Shown in pieces: positions 35,431 through 49,046 of a stretch of DNA of 64,000 bases. The stretch is from positions 51,826 through 115,825 of the forward strand of contig NZ_MLCL01000091.1 of the NCBI RefSeq assembly GCF_001942625.1, given 5' to 3'. Each line of letters opens with the position of its first letter. Positions within the stretch are counted from its first letter, which is position 1. This DNA is from Mycobacterium syngnathidarum. Lineage in GTDB: Bacteria > Actinomycetota > Actinomycetes > Mycobacteriales > Mycobacteriaceae. The notes beneath the pieces were generated by a model. It was given only the letters and a program-made list of their open reading frames with translations, was not told the DNA's origin and searched no databases. The position numbers were made by a program, and so were the translations under genes.

Positions 35431-37242
35431 ATGTCGGACGTCGAAGTGAGTGGCATCAGGGGAGCATTCCGGAGCCTGAAGACCCCCGTCTTCGTACCTG
35501 CCTCGATCATCATCATCGGGCTGATCGTGTTTTCGGCGGCCTACGCCGGCGTTGCAGAAGAAGCGTTTACCCAGCTCAACGCTGCGATCACGGACACCGT
35601 CGGCTGGTGGTACATCCTCATCACCACCGGCTTCATCCTGTTCGCCGCGTACTGCGGGTTGTCGCGCATCGGCCACATCCGGCTCGGCCGCGACAACGAG
35701 AAGCCGGAATTCGGGTTCTTCTCGTGGCTGGCGATGCTGTTCAGCGCGGGGATGGGGATCGGTTTGGTCTTCTACGGCGCCGCCGAGCCGCTGACGCACT
35801 ACGCCAACCCGCCCGCCTCGCGGGGAATTCCGGGACTCACCGATCAGGCCGCCAACCAGGCCATGGCCCTGACGTTGTTCCACTGGGGGCTGCACGCGTG
35901 GGGCATCTACGTCGTGGTGGGCCTCGGCATGGCCTACATGACGTACCGACGGGGTCGGCCCTTGACCGTTCGATGGCTGCTCGAGCCGCTGCTGGGCCGG
36001 CAACGGGTCGAAGGACCGATCGGCCACGCTGTCGATGTCATCGCAATCGTGGGCACGCTGTTCGGAGTCGCGACTTCGCTCGGCTTCGGCATCACCCAGA
36101 TTGGTGCCGGCCTGCAGTACCTGGGCTGGATCGAGCTGAACAACTGGTGGATCGTCGGCATGATCACCGTCATCACCGGAATCGCGACATTCTCGGTGGT
36201 TACCGGCGTCAACAAGGGACTGAAGTGGCTGTCCAACATCAACATGACGCTGGCGACCGCCCTCGCCGTCTTCGTGTTGCTGCTCGGCCCCACGCTGTTC
36301 CTGCTGCAGGCGTGGATCCAGAACCTGGGGATCTACATCCAGTCACTGCCCGAGCTCATGCTGCGGACCGCTCCGTTCTCCGATGGCGCATGGCTCGGCC
36401 AGTGGACCATCTTCTACTGGGGTTGGTGGATCAGCTGGGCGCCCTTCGTCGGAATGTTCATTGCCAGGATTTCTCGCGGCCGCACCATCCGAGAGTTCGT
36501 TGCGGGCGTGTTGTTGATTCCCACCGTGATCGGGTCGTTGTGGTTCACCATCTTCGGCGACTCGGCGATCCTCCGTCAGCGCGACGAGGGTGACATGCTC
36601 GTGGACGGCAAGGTAGACACCAACACCGCATTGTTCCGCTTGCTCGATGGCCTGCCACTGGCCGTCGCAACGAGCGTGATCGCAGTGCTCGTCATCGTGT
36701 TCTTCTTCGTGACGTCGTCGGACTCCGGCTCGCTGGTGATCGACATCCTGTCCTCCGGCGGCGAATTGGACCCGCCCAAGGCCACGCGGGTCTACTGGGC
36801 AGTGCTGGAAGGGGTGGCAGCCGGAGTTCTGCTCATCGTCGGTGGTGCAGGTTCTCTGACCGCACTACAGACAGCCTCGATCGCGACTGCGCTGCCCTTC
36901 TCGATCGTGATGGTCATCGCGTGCTGGGCGATGCTGCGCGCGTTCCATTACGACGTGGCCACCACACCGCAACTGCTGCAGATCTCCCAACCCGACCACG
37001 TGGCCACCTCCCAACGCCACCCACGTCACGACGTTTCGGCCACGTTGGCCGGCCTGTTCGCGGTGCGCAGCGTGGATGCCGATACGTACGAAGTCCATCC
37101 GGAGACGGGCGCCATCGTGATCGCCGACCCCGAAGACCCGTTGGGAGGCGAGGTTTTCGACACCGAGGAGTTCAGGCTGTCGGCCGAGGCGCAGCGCACC
37201 AACGGCGAGCAGCCGTCGGGGAATGACGCCAACACGTCGTAG
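35431..37242 (+). CDS. BCCT-family betaine/choline/carnitine transporter
   Basis: A 603-residue transporter with about 12 transmembrane helices and BCCT signatures: GMGIGLVFYGAAEPLTHY, a Trp-rich WTIFYWGWWISWAPFVGMFIARISRGR segment in the core, and SSDSGSLVIDIL. The hydrophilic C-terminus from about residue 530 may be an osmosensory tail. It takes up glycine betaine or a similar compatible solute by sodium symport. A -10-like TATGGT at 35417-35422 lies eight bases before the ATG and no Shine-Dalgarno is seen, so the mRNA may be leaderless. At this point M. tuberculosis has Rv3232c (ppk2) instead. Confidence 0.94.
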   Translation: MSDVEVSGIRGAFRSLKTPVFVPASIIIIGLIVFSAAYAGVAEEAFTQLNAAITDTVGWWYILITTGFILFAAYCGLSRIGHIRLGRDNEKPEFGFFSWLAMLFSAGMGIGLVFYGAAEPLTHYANPPASRGIPGLTDQAANQAMALTLFHWGLHAWGIYVVVGLGMAYMTYRRGRPLTVRWLLEPLLGRQRVEGPIGHAVDVIAIVGTLFGVATSLGFGITQIGAGLQYLGWIELNNWWIVGMITVITGIATFSVVTGVNKGLKWLSNINMTLATALAVFVLLLGPTLFLLQAWIQNLGIYIQSLPELMLRTAPFSDGAWLGQWTIFYWGWWISWAPFVGMFIARISRGRTIREFVAGVLLIPTVIGSLWFTIFGDSAILRQRDEGDMLVDGKVDTNTALFRLLDGLPLAVATSVIAVLVIVFFFVTSSDSGSLVIDILSSGGELDPPKATRVYWAVLEGVAAGVLLIVGGAGSLTALQTASIATALPFSIVMVIACWAMLRAFHYDVATTPQLLQISQPDHVATSQRHPRHDVSATLAGLFAVRSVDADTYEVHPETGAIVIADPEDPLGGEVFDTEEFRLSAEAQRTNGEQPSGNDANTS

Positions 37243-37262
37243 CAACGAGCTGGCGACCATCG

Positions 37263-38672
37263 CTACTTGGCCGCCTCCAACAACTCTTCGAGAGATTCCC
37301 GCAGAAGGCTGGGCAGGACGTCGACGTCGCTCATCGCGTCCCGATCGGCGTTGATCCCGAAGTACAACTGGCCGTCGTATGAAGTGACCCCGATCGCCAG
37401 CACTTGATTCTGCAGCAACGGCGGCACCGCATAGGTCTCCAACAGCTTCGTGCCCGCGATGTACATCTGTTTCTGCGCCCCGGGCACGTTGGTGATCAGC
37501 AGGTTGAACAACCGCGCCGAAAACCCTGTCGCCACGCGAATACCCATGGCATGCAAGGTCGGCGGCGCGAATCCGGACAGCGTGACGATCGTGCGCGCGT
37601 CGACCAGGCTGGTGGCGGCGGAATGCGATTCGGTGGCATGGGCGATCTGCGACAGCCGCACCACGGGGTTGCCCTCACCGACCGGGAGATCGACCAGGAA
37701 CGGCGAGACCTCGCTGATCGCCTGCCCTGGTCCCGAGGAATCCAGTTCGGCGTCGGGATATACCGACATCGGTGCCATGGCCCGGACGGTGGTGGTCGGG
37801 GTCACCGGCTCCCCGCGGGACAGCAGCCAGTTGCGCAGCGCGCCGGCGACGACCGCCAGCACGACGTCGTTGATGTCGCAGTTGTAGCGGGCGCGCACCA
37901 GCCGGTAGTCCTCCAACCGGTGCTGGTCCACCGAGAACCGGCGGTTGCGCGAAACCCGTGTGTTGAGCGGGCTGCTGGGCGCGGTGCCGCGCGCGACCGT
38001 GCGGGCCACGTCGGCCACCCGCCGGCCCACCGCGGCCAGTTCGCTGGCATTCGTGGCCACCTCGGTCACGGTGTCCCGCAGGGCGGCCAGCTGGCTGGTC
38101 GGCCGCGCGATCCACTCACCGATCGCACCGAGCACCAATTGCCGGTCGCTGGGTTCGCGGGCCGGAATCCAGATGTCCTCGCCGAACTCCGGTGGCTTCT
38201 GGGTGCGGTCGGCGATGACGTGGCCGATCTCCAGCGCGGTCATCCCGTTCACCAGCGCCTGGTGCGTCTTCGTGTAGATCGCGATGCGGTTCTTGGCCAG
38301 CCCTTCGACCAGATACATCTCCCACAACGGCCGCGTTCGGTCCAACGGCCTCGACCCCAACCGGGCGATCAGATCATGCAGCTGCGCATCGCTGCCCGGC
38401 GACGGCAGCGCGGAGCGCCGGATGTGGTAGGTGATGTCGAAATCCCGGTCGTCCACCCACACCGGCCGGGCCAGGCCCAACGTCACCTCGCGTACCTTCT
38501 GCCGGTAACGCGGAATCTGCGGCAAACGGCGCTCGACGGTCTCGAGCAGGGATTCATAACTCAAGCCGGCCCGCGGCTTGCGCAGGATCGACAAGGATCC
38601 GACGTACATGGGCGTAGCGGTGTTCTCCAGGTGGTAAAACGCTGCGTCGGACGCCGACAGCCTGCTCACCAT
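37263..38672 (-). CDS. Wax ester synthase/diacylglycerol acyltransferase family protein (Tgs3-like)
   Basis: A 469-residue WS/DGAT-family protein starting MVSRLSASDAAFYHLENT. It corresponds to M. tuberculosis Rv3234c (tgs3) plus Rv3233c, which are separate frames there but one intact gene here. The active-site motif, normally HHxxxDG, is HQALVNG at 137-143: the second, catalytic His is Gln and the Asp is Asn. Residues beyond 250 carry the NDVVLAVVAGALRNWL and NVPG (TNVPGAQKQMY) signatures. The degenerate motif raises doubt about triacylglycerol synthase activity. GGGGAGG supports ATG 38672; ATG 38735 is in frame. It converges on the BCCT gene with 20 bp between. Confidence 0.9.
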   Translation of the reverse strand: MVSRLSASDAAFYHLENTATPMYVGSLSILRKPRAGLSYESLLETVERRLPQIPRYRQKVREVTLGLARPVWVDDRDFDITYHIRRSALPSPGSDAQLHDLIARLGSRPLDRTRPLWEMYLVEGLAKNRIAIYTKTHQALVNGMTALEIGHVIADRTQKPPEFGEDIWIPAREPSDRQLVLGAIGEWIARPTSQLAALRDTVTEVATNASELAAVGRRVADVARTVARGTAPSSPLNTRVSRNRRFSVDQHRLEDYRLVRARYNCDINDVVLAVVAGALRNWLLSRGEPVTPTTTVRAMAPMSVYPDAELDSSGPGQAISEVSPFLVDLPVGEGNPVVRLSQIAHATESHSAATSLVDARTIVTLSGFAPPTLHAMGIRVATGFSARLFNLLITNVPGAQKQMYIAGTKLLETYAVPPLLQNQVLAIGVTSYDGQLYFGINADRDAMSDVDVLPSLLRESLEELLEAAK

Positions 38673-38929
38673 TCGGCGCCAACCTCCCCTTCTGCTCCCC
38701 TTGAACCCCGTCACGGTAACTGGCGATTCGGCCACCGCGCATCACGGGTACCGCCATGCGTCAATTTCACCCACGCCGCCACGCAATCGGGTAACCGTTC
38801 CCGCGCCAACCCATGCATGGCAGGCACCGGATTATCCGTGCGTCCGGCGCGGCGAACACGTGCGATCATGGGTAGGTCTGCACCTCTCCAGCAGATGTCG
38901 TCCGTCATACCGACCGCTGGAGGCTGCCC

Positions 38930-39459
38930 GTGCCCATCCCGAAACTCGCCGAACAATCCGCCCGTACACGTTCTGTCCGCCCGCCGATGATCGCTCCGGT
39001 CATCGACTTCGAGCCGCCCGCGCTGCCGCTGGTGGCGTCGGGACCGATGTCCGTGCCGGCACCACCGGGTCCGACGTGCCCGGCTCCCACCGTGCTGCGC
39101 GGGCACACCGCGCGCCGGTTGCGGCTGGTCTCCCCTGAGCCGGATCGGCAATTGCCGCCCGGCGCGGCGCAATTCGCCGACATGGCACTGCGTCGAGTCC
39201 TTGAGGTCGTCGACCGGCGCAGGCCTCCGGCCCAGTTGAGGTCGTTCATGAGCCAACTGCTGCTCGACGCGGTCATTGCGGCCGCCAAACCGCGCCACCC
39301 CACGGCGGCGAGTCTGCGCCGGGTGGGGCTGCGTCCGGCAGCCTCATCCGAGGCCGCCGAGCTGTTCGCCACCTACACGCGTGGCGCACGGGTGCGCGCC
39401 ATCGCCGGGCGGATCGAATTACGCAGTGGCCGTTGGCAACTCACTGCGCTGCAGTTGGG

Positions 39460-39463
<4 letters not shown>
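38930..39463 (+). CDS. Rv3235-family protein
   Basis: A 177-residue protein with a Pro-rich, disordered N-terminal half ([21 protein letters not shown]) and a C-terminal domain of about 95 residues starting near [14 protein letters not shown] and ending [17 protein letters not shown]. It corresponds to Rv3235, found beside secA1 in many actinobacteria. The C-terminal domain suggests a SecA-associated role, inferred from conserved position only. GTG 38930 is the start. The 3' end overlaps the secA1 3' end by 4 bases. Confidence 0.75.
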
Positions 39464-42312
<2,849 letters not shown>

Positions 42313-42417
42313 GCTATTTCCCCTGTGGGTTCGATGGATCCCATGGTCGGGATCGGTCGGGCTTGTTGGCCTCCATCGTAGGTGACCGGTAGAAGTCGCT
42401 GGTTCTGCCGGCGCGAA

Positions 42418-42453
42418 GAAACAAAAACGCACCCCGGAAAGCTCCGAGGTGCG
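42418..42453 (-). terminator. Intrinsic terminator of hpf
   Basis: Read on the minus strand, an 11-bp stem (CGCACCTCGGA with TCCGGGGTGCG, one G-T pair) with a GCTT loop is followed by TTTTTGTTTC. It lies about 30 bases after the hpf stop and separates hpf from secA1. Confidence 0.88.
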
Positions 42454-42484
42454 GTTTTGATTGTCCGGCCCTGGCCGGGAAGCG

Positions 42485-43168
42485 TCACGCCAGGCGGATC
42501 AGCCCGTAGTCGTAGGCGTGACGGCGGTAGACCACCGACGGCCGGTCACTCTCCTTGTCGTGGAACAGGAAGAAATCGTGCCCCACCAGCTCCATCTCGT
42601 AGAGGGCGTCGTCAACGGTCATCGGTTTCGCCGGATGTTCCTTGGTCCGCACGATCCGGCCCGGCTCGTGGTCCTCGAGACCATCTGCCAATCCGGCATC
42701 GGCCGTCGCCATCGGCTGCTGCTCGAACAGCGTCTCGTGCGCGGTCGCTTCGGCCAGCGAAACCGGGGTCTTGTCGCCGTAGTGGATCTTGCGGCGGTCC
42801 TTGCCCTTGCGCAATCTGCTCTCGAGTTTGCCCGCCGCCGACTCCAGGGCAGCGTAGAAACTGTCCGCGCACGCCTCACCACGGACCACCGGGCCACGGC
42901 CCCGGGCCGTGATCTCGACGTGCTGGCAGTTTTTGCGCTGACGACGGTTGCGTTCGTGGTCGAGTTCGACATCGAACAAGTAGATGGTGCGGTCGAACCG
43001 CTCCAGGCGCGACAACTTCTCCGAGACGTAGATACGGAAATGGTCTGGAACTTCGACGTTTCGACCCTTGACCACAACCTCTGCGTTCGGCTCCGGGGTG
43101 GTGTCGCCGACCTTCTCGTCGGGGTCGACCACCATGGTGGCACTTGTGTCCGGGGAATGGGTTGACAT
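42485..43168 (-). CDS. hpf: Long-form ribosome hibernation promoting factor (HPF/MPY)
   Basis: A 227-residue long HPF. The N-terminal S30AE domain ([22 protein letters not shown] to [14 protein letters not shown]) binds the decoding centre. A linker leads to the C-terminal dimerisation domain ([21 protein letters not shown] ... YDYGLIRLA). In mycobacteria (Rv3241c; MPY in M. smegmatis) it stabilises hibernating 70S ribosomes under zinc starvation or dormancy. ATG 43168 is the best start by homology, though its ribosome-binding site is weak; ATG 43204 is in frame. Confidence 0.92.
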   Translation of the reverse strand: MSTHSPDTSATMVVDPDEKVGDTTPEPNAEVVVKGRNVEVPDHFRIYVSEKLSRLERFDRTIYLFDVELDHERNRRQRKNCQHVEITARGRGPVVRGEACADSFYAALESAAGKLESRLRKGKDRRKIHYGDKTPVSLAEATAHETLFEQQPMATADAGLADGLEDHEPGRIVRTKEHPAKPMTVDDALYEMELVGHDFFLFHDKESDRPSVVYRRHAYDYGLIRLA

Positions 43169-43464
43169 ACTCGGCAACTCGTTTCTCTCAGTTGTCACAC
43201 GCATCACGCGTGCCCTGCTTATCAACGAATCGGAATGTGCCGATGGGCCGGAAAGTTTGCTCCACCCAACGGCGCAAGGTGTCGGGTACTCACCTCCTAC
43301 CGTTTGGCAGTGAAGTGGCGCTGCGTGTCTTCGAGCGCCGCCGTGAGTGGTTCACGGGTCGTTGCTGCCGACGGTAGTCCGTGTTCACCCACTCGTGCCA
43401 CCAATTTCAAATACGCGTTCTCAGTTCTTCACGCGGGTTTGATCACAGCGAAACGATCCCTACG

Positions 43465-44094
43465 TCAGGCGTGCGAAATCGCCAGTACAGCGGACACCCG
43501 CGCGCCGGCTCGGGTGAGCATCCGCACTGATTCGGCCGCCGTCGCCCCGGTGGTGACGATGTCGTCGACCAGTAGCACCTCACCGCCGACCGGCGTGATC
43601 AGACGCACCCGGCCGGCGATGTTGCGCTGACGTGCGGCGCCCGACAGGCCCACCGAATCACGCACCCACGGGCGCAGGCGCAGCGCCGGCACCACATGCA
43701 CACCGGGCAGACCGGAGACCGCCGCCGTCGCAATCCTGCTGACCGGGTCGCCGCCGCGGCGACGAGCTGCGGCCCGCCGTGTCGGCGCCGGCACGACAGT
43801 CACCGGCGTGCCGACGATGCCCCAGGTCAGCAGGTGTTGCAGACCTTCGTTGAGCGCGGCCGCCAACGGCGCCACGAGGTCCGTACGCCCCTTTTCTTTG
43901 ACCGCGACGATCGCGCGCCTGCGGATACCGGCGTGGCGTCCGAGCGCAAACACCGGGACTTCGGGGTCGGTGCGCGGGGTGAGCAGGTGCGGCTCGTCGT
44001 CATTCACCCCGAGTTGTGCGGCGCACGACGCACACAACCGGGTGGACGGCGCGCCGCAGCCACCACATTCCAGCGGCAGGATGAGATCGAGCAT
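43465..44094 (-). CDS. ComF-family phosphoribosyltransferase-like protein (Rv3242c homologue)
   Basis: A 209-residue ComF protein. An N-terminal zinc-ribbon-like segment (LECGGCGA and LCASC) precedes a PRTase-type domain with VPAPTRRAAARRRGGDP and the phosphoribosyl-binding LLVDDIVTTGATA. In competent bacteria ComF assists DNA uptake; in mycobacteria the role is unknown and the substrate of the PRTase fold is not known. ATG 44094 starts at the Cys cluster (MLDLILPLECGGCG); an upstream in-frame ATG at 44151 exists. It lies between hpf and lpqB. Confidence 0.88.
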   Translation of the reverse strand: MLDLILPLECGGCGAPSTRLCASCAAQLGVNDDEPHLLTPRTDPEVPVFALGRHAGIRRRAIVAVKEKGRTDLVAPLAAALNEGLQHLLTWGIVGTPVTVVPAPTRRAAARRRGGDPVSRIATAAVSGLPGVHVVPALRLRPWVRDSVGLSGAARQRNIAGRVRLITPVGGEVLLVDDIVTTGATAAESVRMLTRAGARVSAVLAISHA

Positions 44095-44225
44095 GCCGGC
44101 AGTCTGCGCCCGGTCGGTGACAAATTCAGGTGCAGCTTCGCCGCTTTCCACCTGCGGGTCGCGGATCCACGGGTGGCACGGCCATGCGGTGAAAAACGCC
44201 GCTTCGGGCGCGGGACGGATCCGGC

Positions 44226-45986
44226 TCAGCCGGGCAGCACCGGCAACGAGCCGGGGACCATCAGCGGGCGCACGTCGACCCAGCCGGGGTTGTCCTGGCT
44301 CGCCGACGCCGACAACTGCATCACACCGCGTTGGTCGGCCACATAGACCGTCGACGGATTGGCTGCCACGGTGCCCACCGGGACCACCAGATTGCGGCTC
44401 GGCCCATCCGAATTCACTCCGTCGAGATTCACATACGAGACGGGGTGGGCCGGATCGGTCCGGCTGACCACGATGTCGTCTCCGGTCCGCCAGGACAGCG
44501 ACACCACGCTGTTGCCCAGACCGAAGCCGAGACGCCGCGGATAGGTGAGCAGGAATTGGCCTTCGGGAGTGCGCTCGATCCCCGCCAGGATCACCTGACC
44601 GCCGATCACCATGGCCGCACGGGTGCCGTCACGCGAGAGTTGCAACTCGGTGATCGGCCCCGGGTAACGGCTCGCCACCGCGGCGACGTCAACCGGAATA
44701 CGCGCTGGCACGCCCGACGCGTCGCGGATGGCCCGCACCACGTTGGCGTTGTCGACCACCACCCACACGGCGTCGTCGAGCGACCAACTGGGCCGGGTCA
44801 AGGTACGACCCTCGATGGCCTTGGCGGTGGGCCCGCCCAGCGGCCCCATCCACAGCGAGGCGGCGGTGGCTTCGGGCGCGTCGGGCAACACCACGACCGA
44901 GGCCGCGTCCTGGCCATTGCGCGACACCGAGGCCGACATCTGGTTGGGCGCCGAGCCGAACGCTCCGGGCACCCCGGTGGTGTGCTGTCCGTCGACGGCC
45001 ACCAACGAGCCACCCACGAGCGCATGCAAACCGGCTGCCGCACCGGGCACGGCCCCCGGATCGGTCGCGGCGACGTCGGAGGTTTCCCAGCCGTCGGCAA
45101 ACCGGTCGTCCAGTGGGGCGCCATCGGCGTTGATCACGTAGGGACCGCTGATCCCGGCCCGCGACAGGGTCCAAATGATCTGCGCGGCAAGCAGTTGACG
45201 ACTGTGCGGATCGGTGGTCGAGAGGTTGTCGAGGTCGATACGGGCGCCACCGTAGCCGCGGCCCACCCCGGTCTTGCCGCCGTCGGCGCGGGTGACCGGG
45301 CCACGCATCCGCAGCGGTTCGTCGAGCAGGTTGCGCACAGACCTGGCCATCTCCGGACGCGGCCCGGACACGAGCTTGGAGATCAGTTCGGTCGCGAGTT
45401 GGTCAGGATCGGAGACCGCGACATAGCGCGGATCGGGCACGACCGTGGTTCCGGTCGGGTCGACGAAATACAGGGTATTTCGCTTGTAGGTCGACTGAAA
45501 CTGTTGCCAGTCGAGGAATACGCCGTTGGGCAGCCGGTCGATACGCCAGCCGGCAGGGGTTTGGACGAGCTCGATCGGACCGGGATCGGGCAGCGCACCC
45601 TCCCCCGTCTCGAACACGCCCATGTCGGACAGCGATCCCAGGATGTCGGCCTGCATGTTCACCGAAACCCGGTCCGAGGTACGGGTTTCGGTGAACACCA
45701 CGCGGTCGAGCAGCAGCGCGCTACCGGCGTCGTCCCAGGCACTGGAAGCCGACTCGGTAAGGAACTGCCGGGCCGCAAGATGCCGGTTGGCGGGATCGGC
45801 AGTGGCCTTGAGGAATTCGCGCAGCAGCACATCGGGATCCATCCCGGGCGCCGGCTTGGGCAAGTTCGGCGGCGCCGGTTTGTCGACCGTGCCGATGGCC
45901 TGCGGGGAGGACGAATTCGGGATTCCCGCACAGCCGGACACCAGCACAACCAGACCGACGATCACCACCGTCAGCAGGCGCTTCAC
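44226..45986 (-). CDS. lpqB: Lipoprotein LpqB, MtrAB accessory protein
   Basis: A 586-residue lipoprotein. The signal peptide ends in a lipobox LVSGC, with the lipidated Cys at residue 19. A GerMN-like region (about 130-260) follows, then a C-terminal beta-propeller (about 330-586). LpqB binds the extracellular part of MtrB and modulates MtrA phosphorylation, cell-wall metabolism and motility. GTG 45986 overlaps the mtrB stop (GTGA), and GGAGGAG precedes it. Corresponds to Rv3244c. The Rv3243c-like gene expected between comF and lpqB is absent; only 131 bp separate them. Confidence 0.95.
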   Translation of the reverse strand: MKRLLTVVIVGLVVLVSGCAGIPNSSSPQAIGTVDKPAPPNLPKPAPGMDPDVLLREFLKATADPANRHLAARQFLTESASSAWDDAGSALLLDRVVFTETRTSDRVSVNMQADILGSLSDMGVFETGEGALPDPGPIELVQTPAGWRIDRLPNGVFLDWQQFQSTYKRNTLYFVDPTGTTVVPDPRYVAVSDPDQLATELISKLVSGPRPEMARSVRNLLDEPLRMRGPVTRADGGKTGVGRGYGGARIDLDNLSTTDPHSRQLLAAQIIWTLSRAGISGPYVINADGAPLDDRFADGWETSDVAATDPGAVPGAAAGLHALVGGSLVAVDGQHTTGVPGAFGSAPNQMSASVSRNGQDAASVVVLPDAPEATAASLWMGPLGGPTAKAIEGRTLTRPSWSLDDAVWVVVDNANVVRAIRDASGVPARIPVDVAAVASRYPGPITELQLSRDGTRAAMVIGGQVILAGIERTPEGQFLLTYPRRLGFGLGNSVVSLSWRTGDDIVVSRTDPAHPVSYVNLDGVNSDGPSRNLVVPVGTVAANPSTVYVADQRGVMQLSASASQDNPGWVDVRPLMVPGSLPVLPG

Positions 45987-47644
45987 ACGCTCTCCTCCGC
46001 ATGCTCGCGGTCTCGGTTGGGACGCTGCCGCTGTTTCTGCTGCGGTGCAACAGGTTTGAGTGGCAACGGGCTGGTGGTCACCTTGTGCCCACGCACCAGC
46101 GGCAGTGTCAGGCGGAAGCAGGCCCCCTTGCCCGGTTCGCCCCACGCCTCCAGCCGGCCCTGGTGCAGGCGTGCGTCCTCGATGCTGATGGCCAGACCCA
46201 GGCCGGTACCACCGGAACGACGGACCCGCGAGGGGTCCGACCGCCAGAACCGGCTGAACACCAGCTTCTCCTCGCCGGGGCGCAATCCGACGCCGTAGTC
46301 GCGCACGGTGACGGCCACGGTGTCCTCGTCGGCGCCCATCCGGATACGCACGGGTTTGCGTTCGGCGTGGTCGATGGCGTTGGCGATGAGGTTGCGCAGG
46401 ATCCGCTCCACCCGGCGGGGATCCACCTCGGCGATCACCTCGTCGGCGGGCATGTCGACGTCGAGCTCCACTTCGGCGTCGGCAGCCAGGTGCCCGACGT
46501 TGTCCAGCGCGCTCTGCACCGTGGAGCGCAGGTCGACCGACTCCACCGAGAGCTCGGCCACACCGGCGTCGTGGCGGGAGATCTCGAGCAGGTCGGCCAG
46601 CAGGGTCTCGAAGCGGTCCAGTTCGTTGACCATCAGTTCGATGGAGCGCCGCAATGCGGGGTCGAGATCCTCACTGTGGTCGTGGATCAGGTCAGCCGCC
46701 ATACGCACCGTGGTCAACGGGGTGCGCAGTTCGTGACTGACGTCAGAAGTGAAGCGGCGCTGCAGGTTACCGAATTCTTCGAGCTGCTGGATCTGGCGCG
46801 ACAAGCTCTCGGCCATGTCGTTGAACGACACCGCCAGCCGGGCCATGTCGTCCTCGCCACGCACCGGCATCCGCTCGGTGAGGTGACCTTCGGCGAACCG
46901 CTCGGCGATCCGCGAGGCCGACCGCACCGGTTGCACGATCTGGCGGGCCACCACGAGAGCGATCGCGGCCAGCAGGCCCAACAGCACGACGCCACCGGTT
47001 GCCATGGTGCCGCGAACCAACGAGATGGTGCTCTCTTCGTTGTTCAGCGGAAAGATCAGGTACAGCTCAAGATTCGGCACCGACGACGACGCCGGGCTAC
47101 CGACGATCAGCGCCGGCCCGGAAAACGCATCGGTGGTCACCGTGGCGTACTGATAGCTGACCTGTCCGGCTTTGACGAAGTCGCGCAACGCTTTCGGCAC
47201 CTGCTGTACCGGCCCGGCCGCCGCGGCTTCGCGCGGGCCGTCGCCGGGGACGATGAGGACCGCGTCGAACGCGCCGGCCACGTCGGCGCGCGCATCGGCC
47301 TTGCGATCGATCAACGTGTTGCGGGCCAGTTGCAGGCTGCTGTCGAGGGAGCGACTTTCCTCACCGCCGACGATGCCGCCGACCGTGACGCGGGCCCGCT
47401 CCACCTCCTCGGTGGCAGCCTTGACCTTGACCTCCAGGATCCGGTCGGTGATCTGACTGGTCAGCACGAAACCGAGGACCAGGATCACGGCGAGCGAAAG
47501 CCCCAACGTCAGAGTGACCACCCGCAGTTGCAGCGAACGCCGCCACACCAAGCTCAGCGCCCTACCGAGCGTCCCCAATCCGCGCAACAGTGGGCCGGAA
47601 CCTCCCCAGCGCCCACGGATGCGCCGCCTGGAGCTGAAGATCAC
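45983..47644 (-). CDS. mtrB: Sensor histidine kinase MtrB
   Basis: A 553-residue kinase with transmembrane helices at about 40-62 and 212-233, an extracellular sensor loop between them, a HAMP domain, a dimerisation box [14 protein letters not shown] with His304, and a HATPase domain ([28 protein letters not shown]). The C-terminus is a basic low-complexity tail. MtrB phosphorylates MtrA to coordinate cell division, replication and peptidoglycan remodelling. GTG 47644 overlaps the mtrA stop (GTGA) and its own stop overlaps lpqB. Confidence 0.96.
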   Translation of the reverse strand: MIFSSRRRIRGRWGGSGPLLRGLGTLGRALSLVWRRSLQLRVVTLTLGLSLAVILVLGFVLTSQITDRILEVKVKAATEEVERARVTVGGIVGGEESRSLDSSLQLARNTLIDRKADARADVAGAFDAVLIVPGDGPREAAAAGPVQQVPKALRDFVKAGQVSYQYATVTTDAFSGPALIVGSPASSSVPNLELYLIFPLNNEESTISLVRGTMATGGVVLLGLLAAIALVVARQIVQPVRSASRIAERFAEGHLTERMPVRGEDDMARLAVSFNDMAESLSRQIQQLEEFGNLQRRFTSDVSHELRTPLTTVRMAADLIHDHSEDLDPALRRSIELMVNELDRFETLLADLLEISRHDAGVAELSVESVDLRSTVQSALDNVGHLAADAEVELDVDMPADEVIAEVDPRRVERILRNLIANAIDHAERKPVRIRMGADEDTVAVTVRDYGVGLRPGEEKLVFSRFWRSDPSRVRRSGGTGLGLAISIEDARLHQGRLEAWGEPGKGACFRLTLPLVRGHKVTTSPLPLKPVAPQQKQRQRPNRDREHAEESV

Positions 47645-48327
47645 GGGGGTCCGGCCTTGTATCCCACTCCTCGAACGGTCAACACCACCTGCGGGTTCTC
47701 CGGGTCCTTCTCAACCTTGGCCCGCAACCGCTGGACATGCACGTTCACCAAACGGGTGTCAGCGGGGTGGCGATATCCCCACACCTGTTCGAGCAGCACA
47801 TCACGAGTAAACACCTGGCGCGGTTTGCGTGCCAGCGCCACGAGCAGGTCGAACTCCAGCGGCGTCAGCGAAATCTGCTCACCCTGGCGGGTCACCTTGT
47901 GGGCCGGCACGTCGATCTCGACGTCGTTGATCGACAGCAGCTCGGCAGGCTCGTCCTCGTTGCGGCGCAGCCGCGCGCGCACGCGTGCGACCAGCTCCTT
48001 CGGCTTGAACGGCTTCATCACATAGTCGTCGGCGCCGGATTCCAGGCCCAGCACCACGTCGACGGTGTCGGTCTTGGCGGTCAGCATGACGATGGGCACG
48101 CCGGAATCGGCACGCAGCACACGGCACACGTCGATCCCGTTCATGCCGGGCAGCATCAGGTCCAACAGGACCAGATCGGGCCGCAGTTCACGTACCGCGG
48201 TGAGCGCCTGGCTGCCATCGCCGACGACTGCGGTGTCGAATCCTTCACCACGCAAGACGATGGTGAGCATCTCGGCCAGCGATGGGTCGTCATCGACGAC
48301 AAGGATCCTTTGCCTCATGGTGTCCAT
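47641..48327 (-). CDS. mtrA: Response regulator MtrA
   Basis: A 228-residue OmpR-family regulator identical in length to M. tuberculosis MtrA. Receiver domain with Asp56 ([12 protein letters not shown]) and Lys in [11 protein letters not shown]-terminal winged helix with [15 protein letters not shown] and [15 protein letters not shown]. MtrA controls dnaA, rpfs, ripA and cell division genes and is essential in M. tuberculosis. ATG 48327 gives the [14 protein letters not shown] start; seven extra residues upstream are in frame. First gene of mtrA-mtrB-lpqB. Confidence 0.97.
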   Translation of the reverse strand: MDTMRQRILVVDDDPSLAEMLTIVLRGEGFDTAVVGDGSQALTAVRELRPDLVLLDLMLPGMNGIDVCRVLRADSGVPIVMLTAKTDTVDVVLGLESGADDYVMKPFKPKELVARVRARLRRNEDEPAELLSINDVEIDVPAHKVTRQGEQISLTPLEFDLLVALARKPRQVFTRDVLLEQVWGYRHPADTRLVNVHVQRLRAKVEKDPENPQVVLTVRGVGYKAGPP

Positions 48328-48379
48328 GGTGTCACCAGATCGCGACAAAACCCGGGTACCACACGCGGGTTTCTCCGCT

Positions 48380-49012
48380 TTATCTGCTGCTTAGCCGACT
48401 TGCCAGGGCTGCGGGGTCCACTTCCGGACCCGCGACGGCCCATCGACCGCACCAGTCGGCGGATGCCAGCGCGGCGTAGACCTCGCCCGTGCGCTGCTGC
48501 AGGCCGCCGTCGCGCTCATAGGCGTCCCTGGCCCGATCCGCTTCGGTGTTGGCACGGTGCTCGGCCCGCTGGGCGGCAAGCTCGGTCGGTACGTCCAGCA
48601 GCACCTGCCAATCCGGCGGGGGCATTTTCAGCCGCCCGAACTCGAGCTCACGCACCCACTGGACCACCTCGCCCTCGGCGTGCTGATGTAGGCGAGCTGC
48701 GCTGTAGGCGGCGTTCGAAGCCACATAGCGGTCCAGGATGACGACGTCGTAGGCCGCCAGCAGATGCTCGATCTCCTCACGGGCCCCAGCCCGGTCCAAG
48801 GCGAACAAGGTGGCCATCGCATAGACCGAGTCGGCCAGGTCGCCATGGGCCCCGTGCAACGCCTCGGCGGCCAGATCGGCGGGCGCCGACCGGTGATAGC
48901 GCGGGAATGCCAAGCTGCCCACGGACAGGTGAGCGACCTCGAAAGCCGCCCGCAGGCCATCGGTCAACGTACGTTTGCCTGCGCCGTCCACACCCTCGAT
49001 CGCTATGAGCAC
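48380..49012 (-). CDS. tmk: Thymidylate kinase
   Basis: A 210-residue thymidylate kinase. The P-loop is GVDGAGKRT, with Arg in place of the usual Ser/Thr after Lys, a feature shared with the M. tuberculosis enzyme. DRYVASNAAYSAAR is the DRY substrate motif. It converts dTMP to dTDP. GTG 49012 gives the MLIAIEGVDGAG start. It lies 52 bp upstream of mtrA on the same strand, as Rv3247c does, and 34 bp downstream of the TPR membrane protein gene. Confidence 0.95.
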   Translation of the reverse strand: MLIAIEGVDGAGKRTLTDGLRAAFEVAHLSVGSLAFPRYHRSAPADLAAEALHGAHGDLADSVYAMATLFALDRAGAREEIEHLLAAYDVVILDRYVASNAAYSAARLHQHAEGEVVQWVRELEFGRLKMPPPDWQVLLDVPTELAAQRAEHRANTEADRARDAYERDGGLQQRTGEVYAALASADWCGRWAVAGPEVDPAALASRLSSR

Positions 49013-49046
49013 AGTGGCAGCGTAATCGGCGCGTAGCGCCCATCCT

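Noticed and set aside
44331..48025. Two long plus-strand frames antisense to lpqB, mtrB and mtrA.
   Set aside because: Same effect of high GC at third positions; products are His/Gly/Arg-rich with no recognisable motif.
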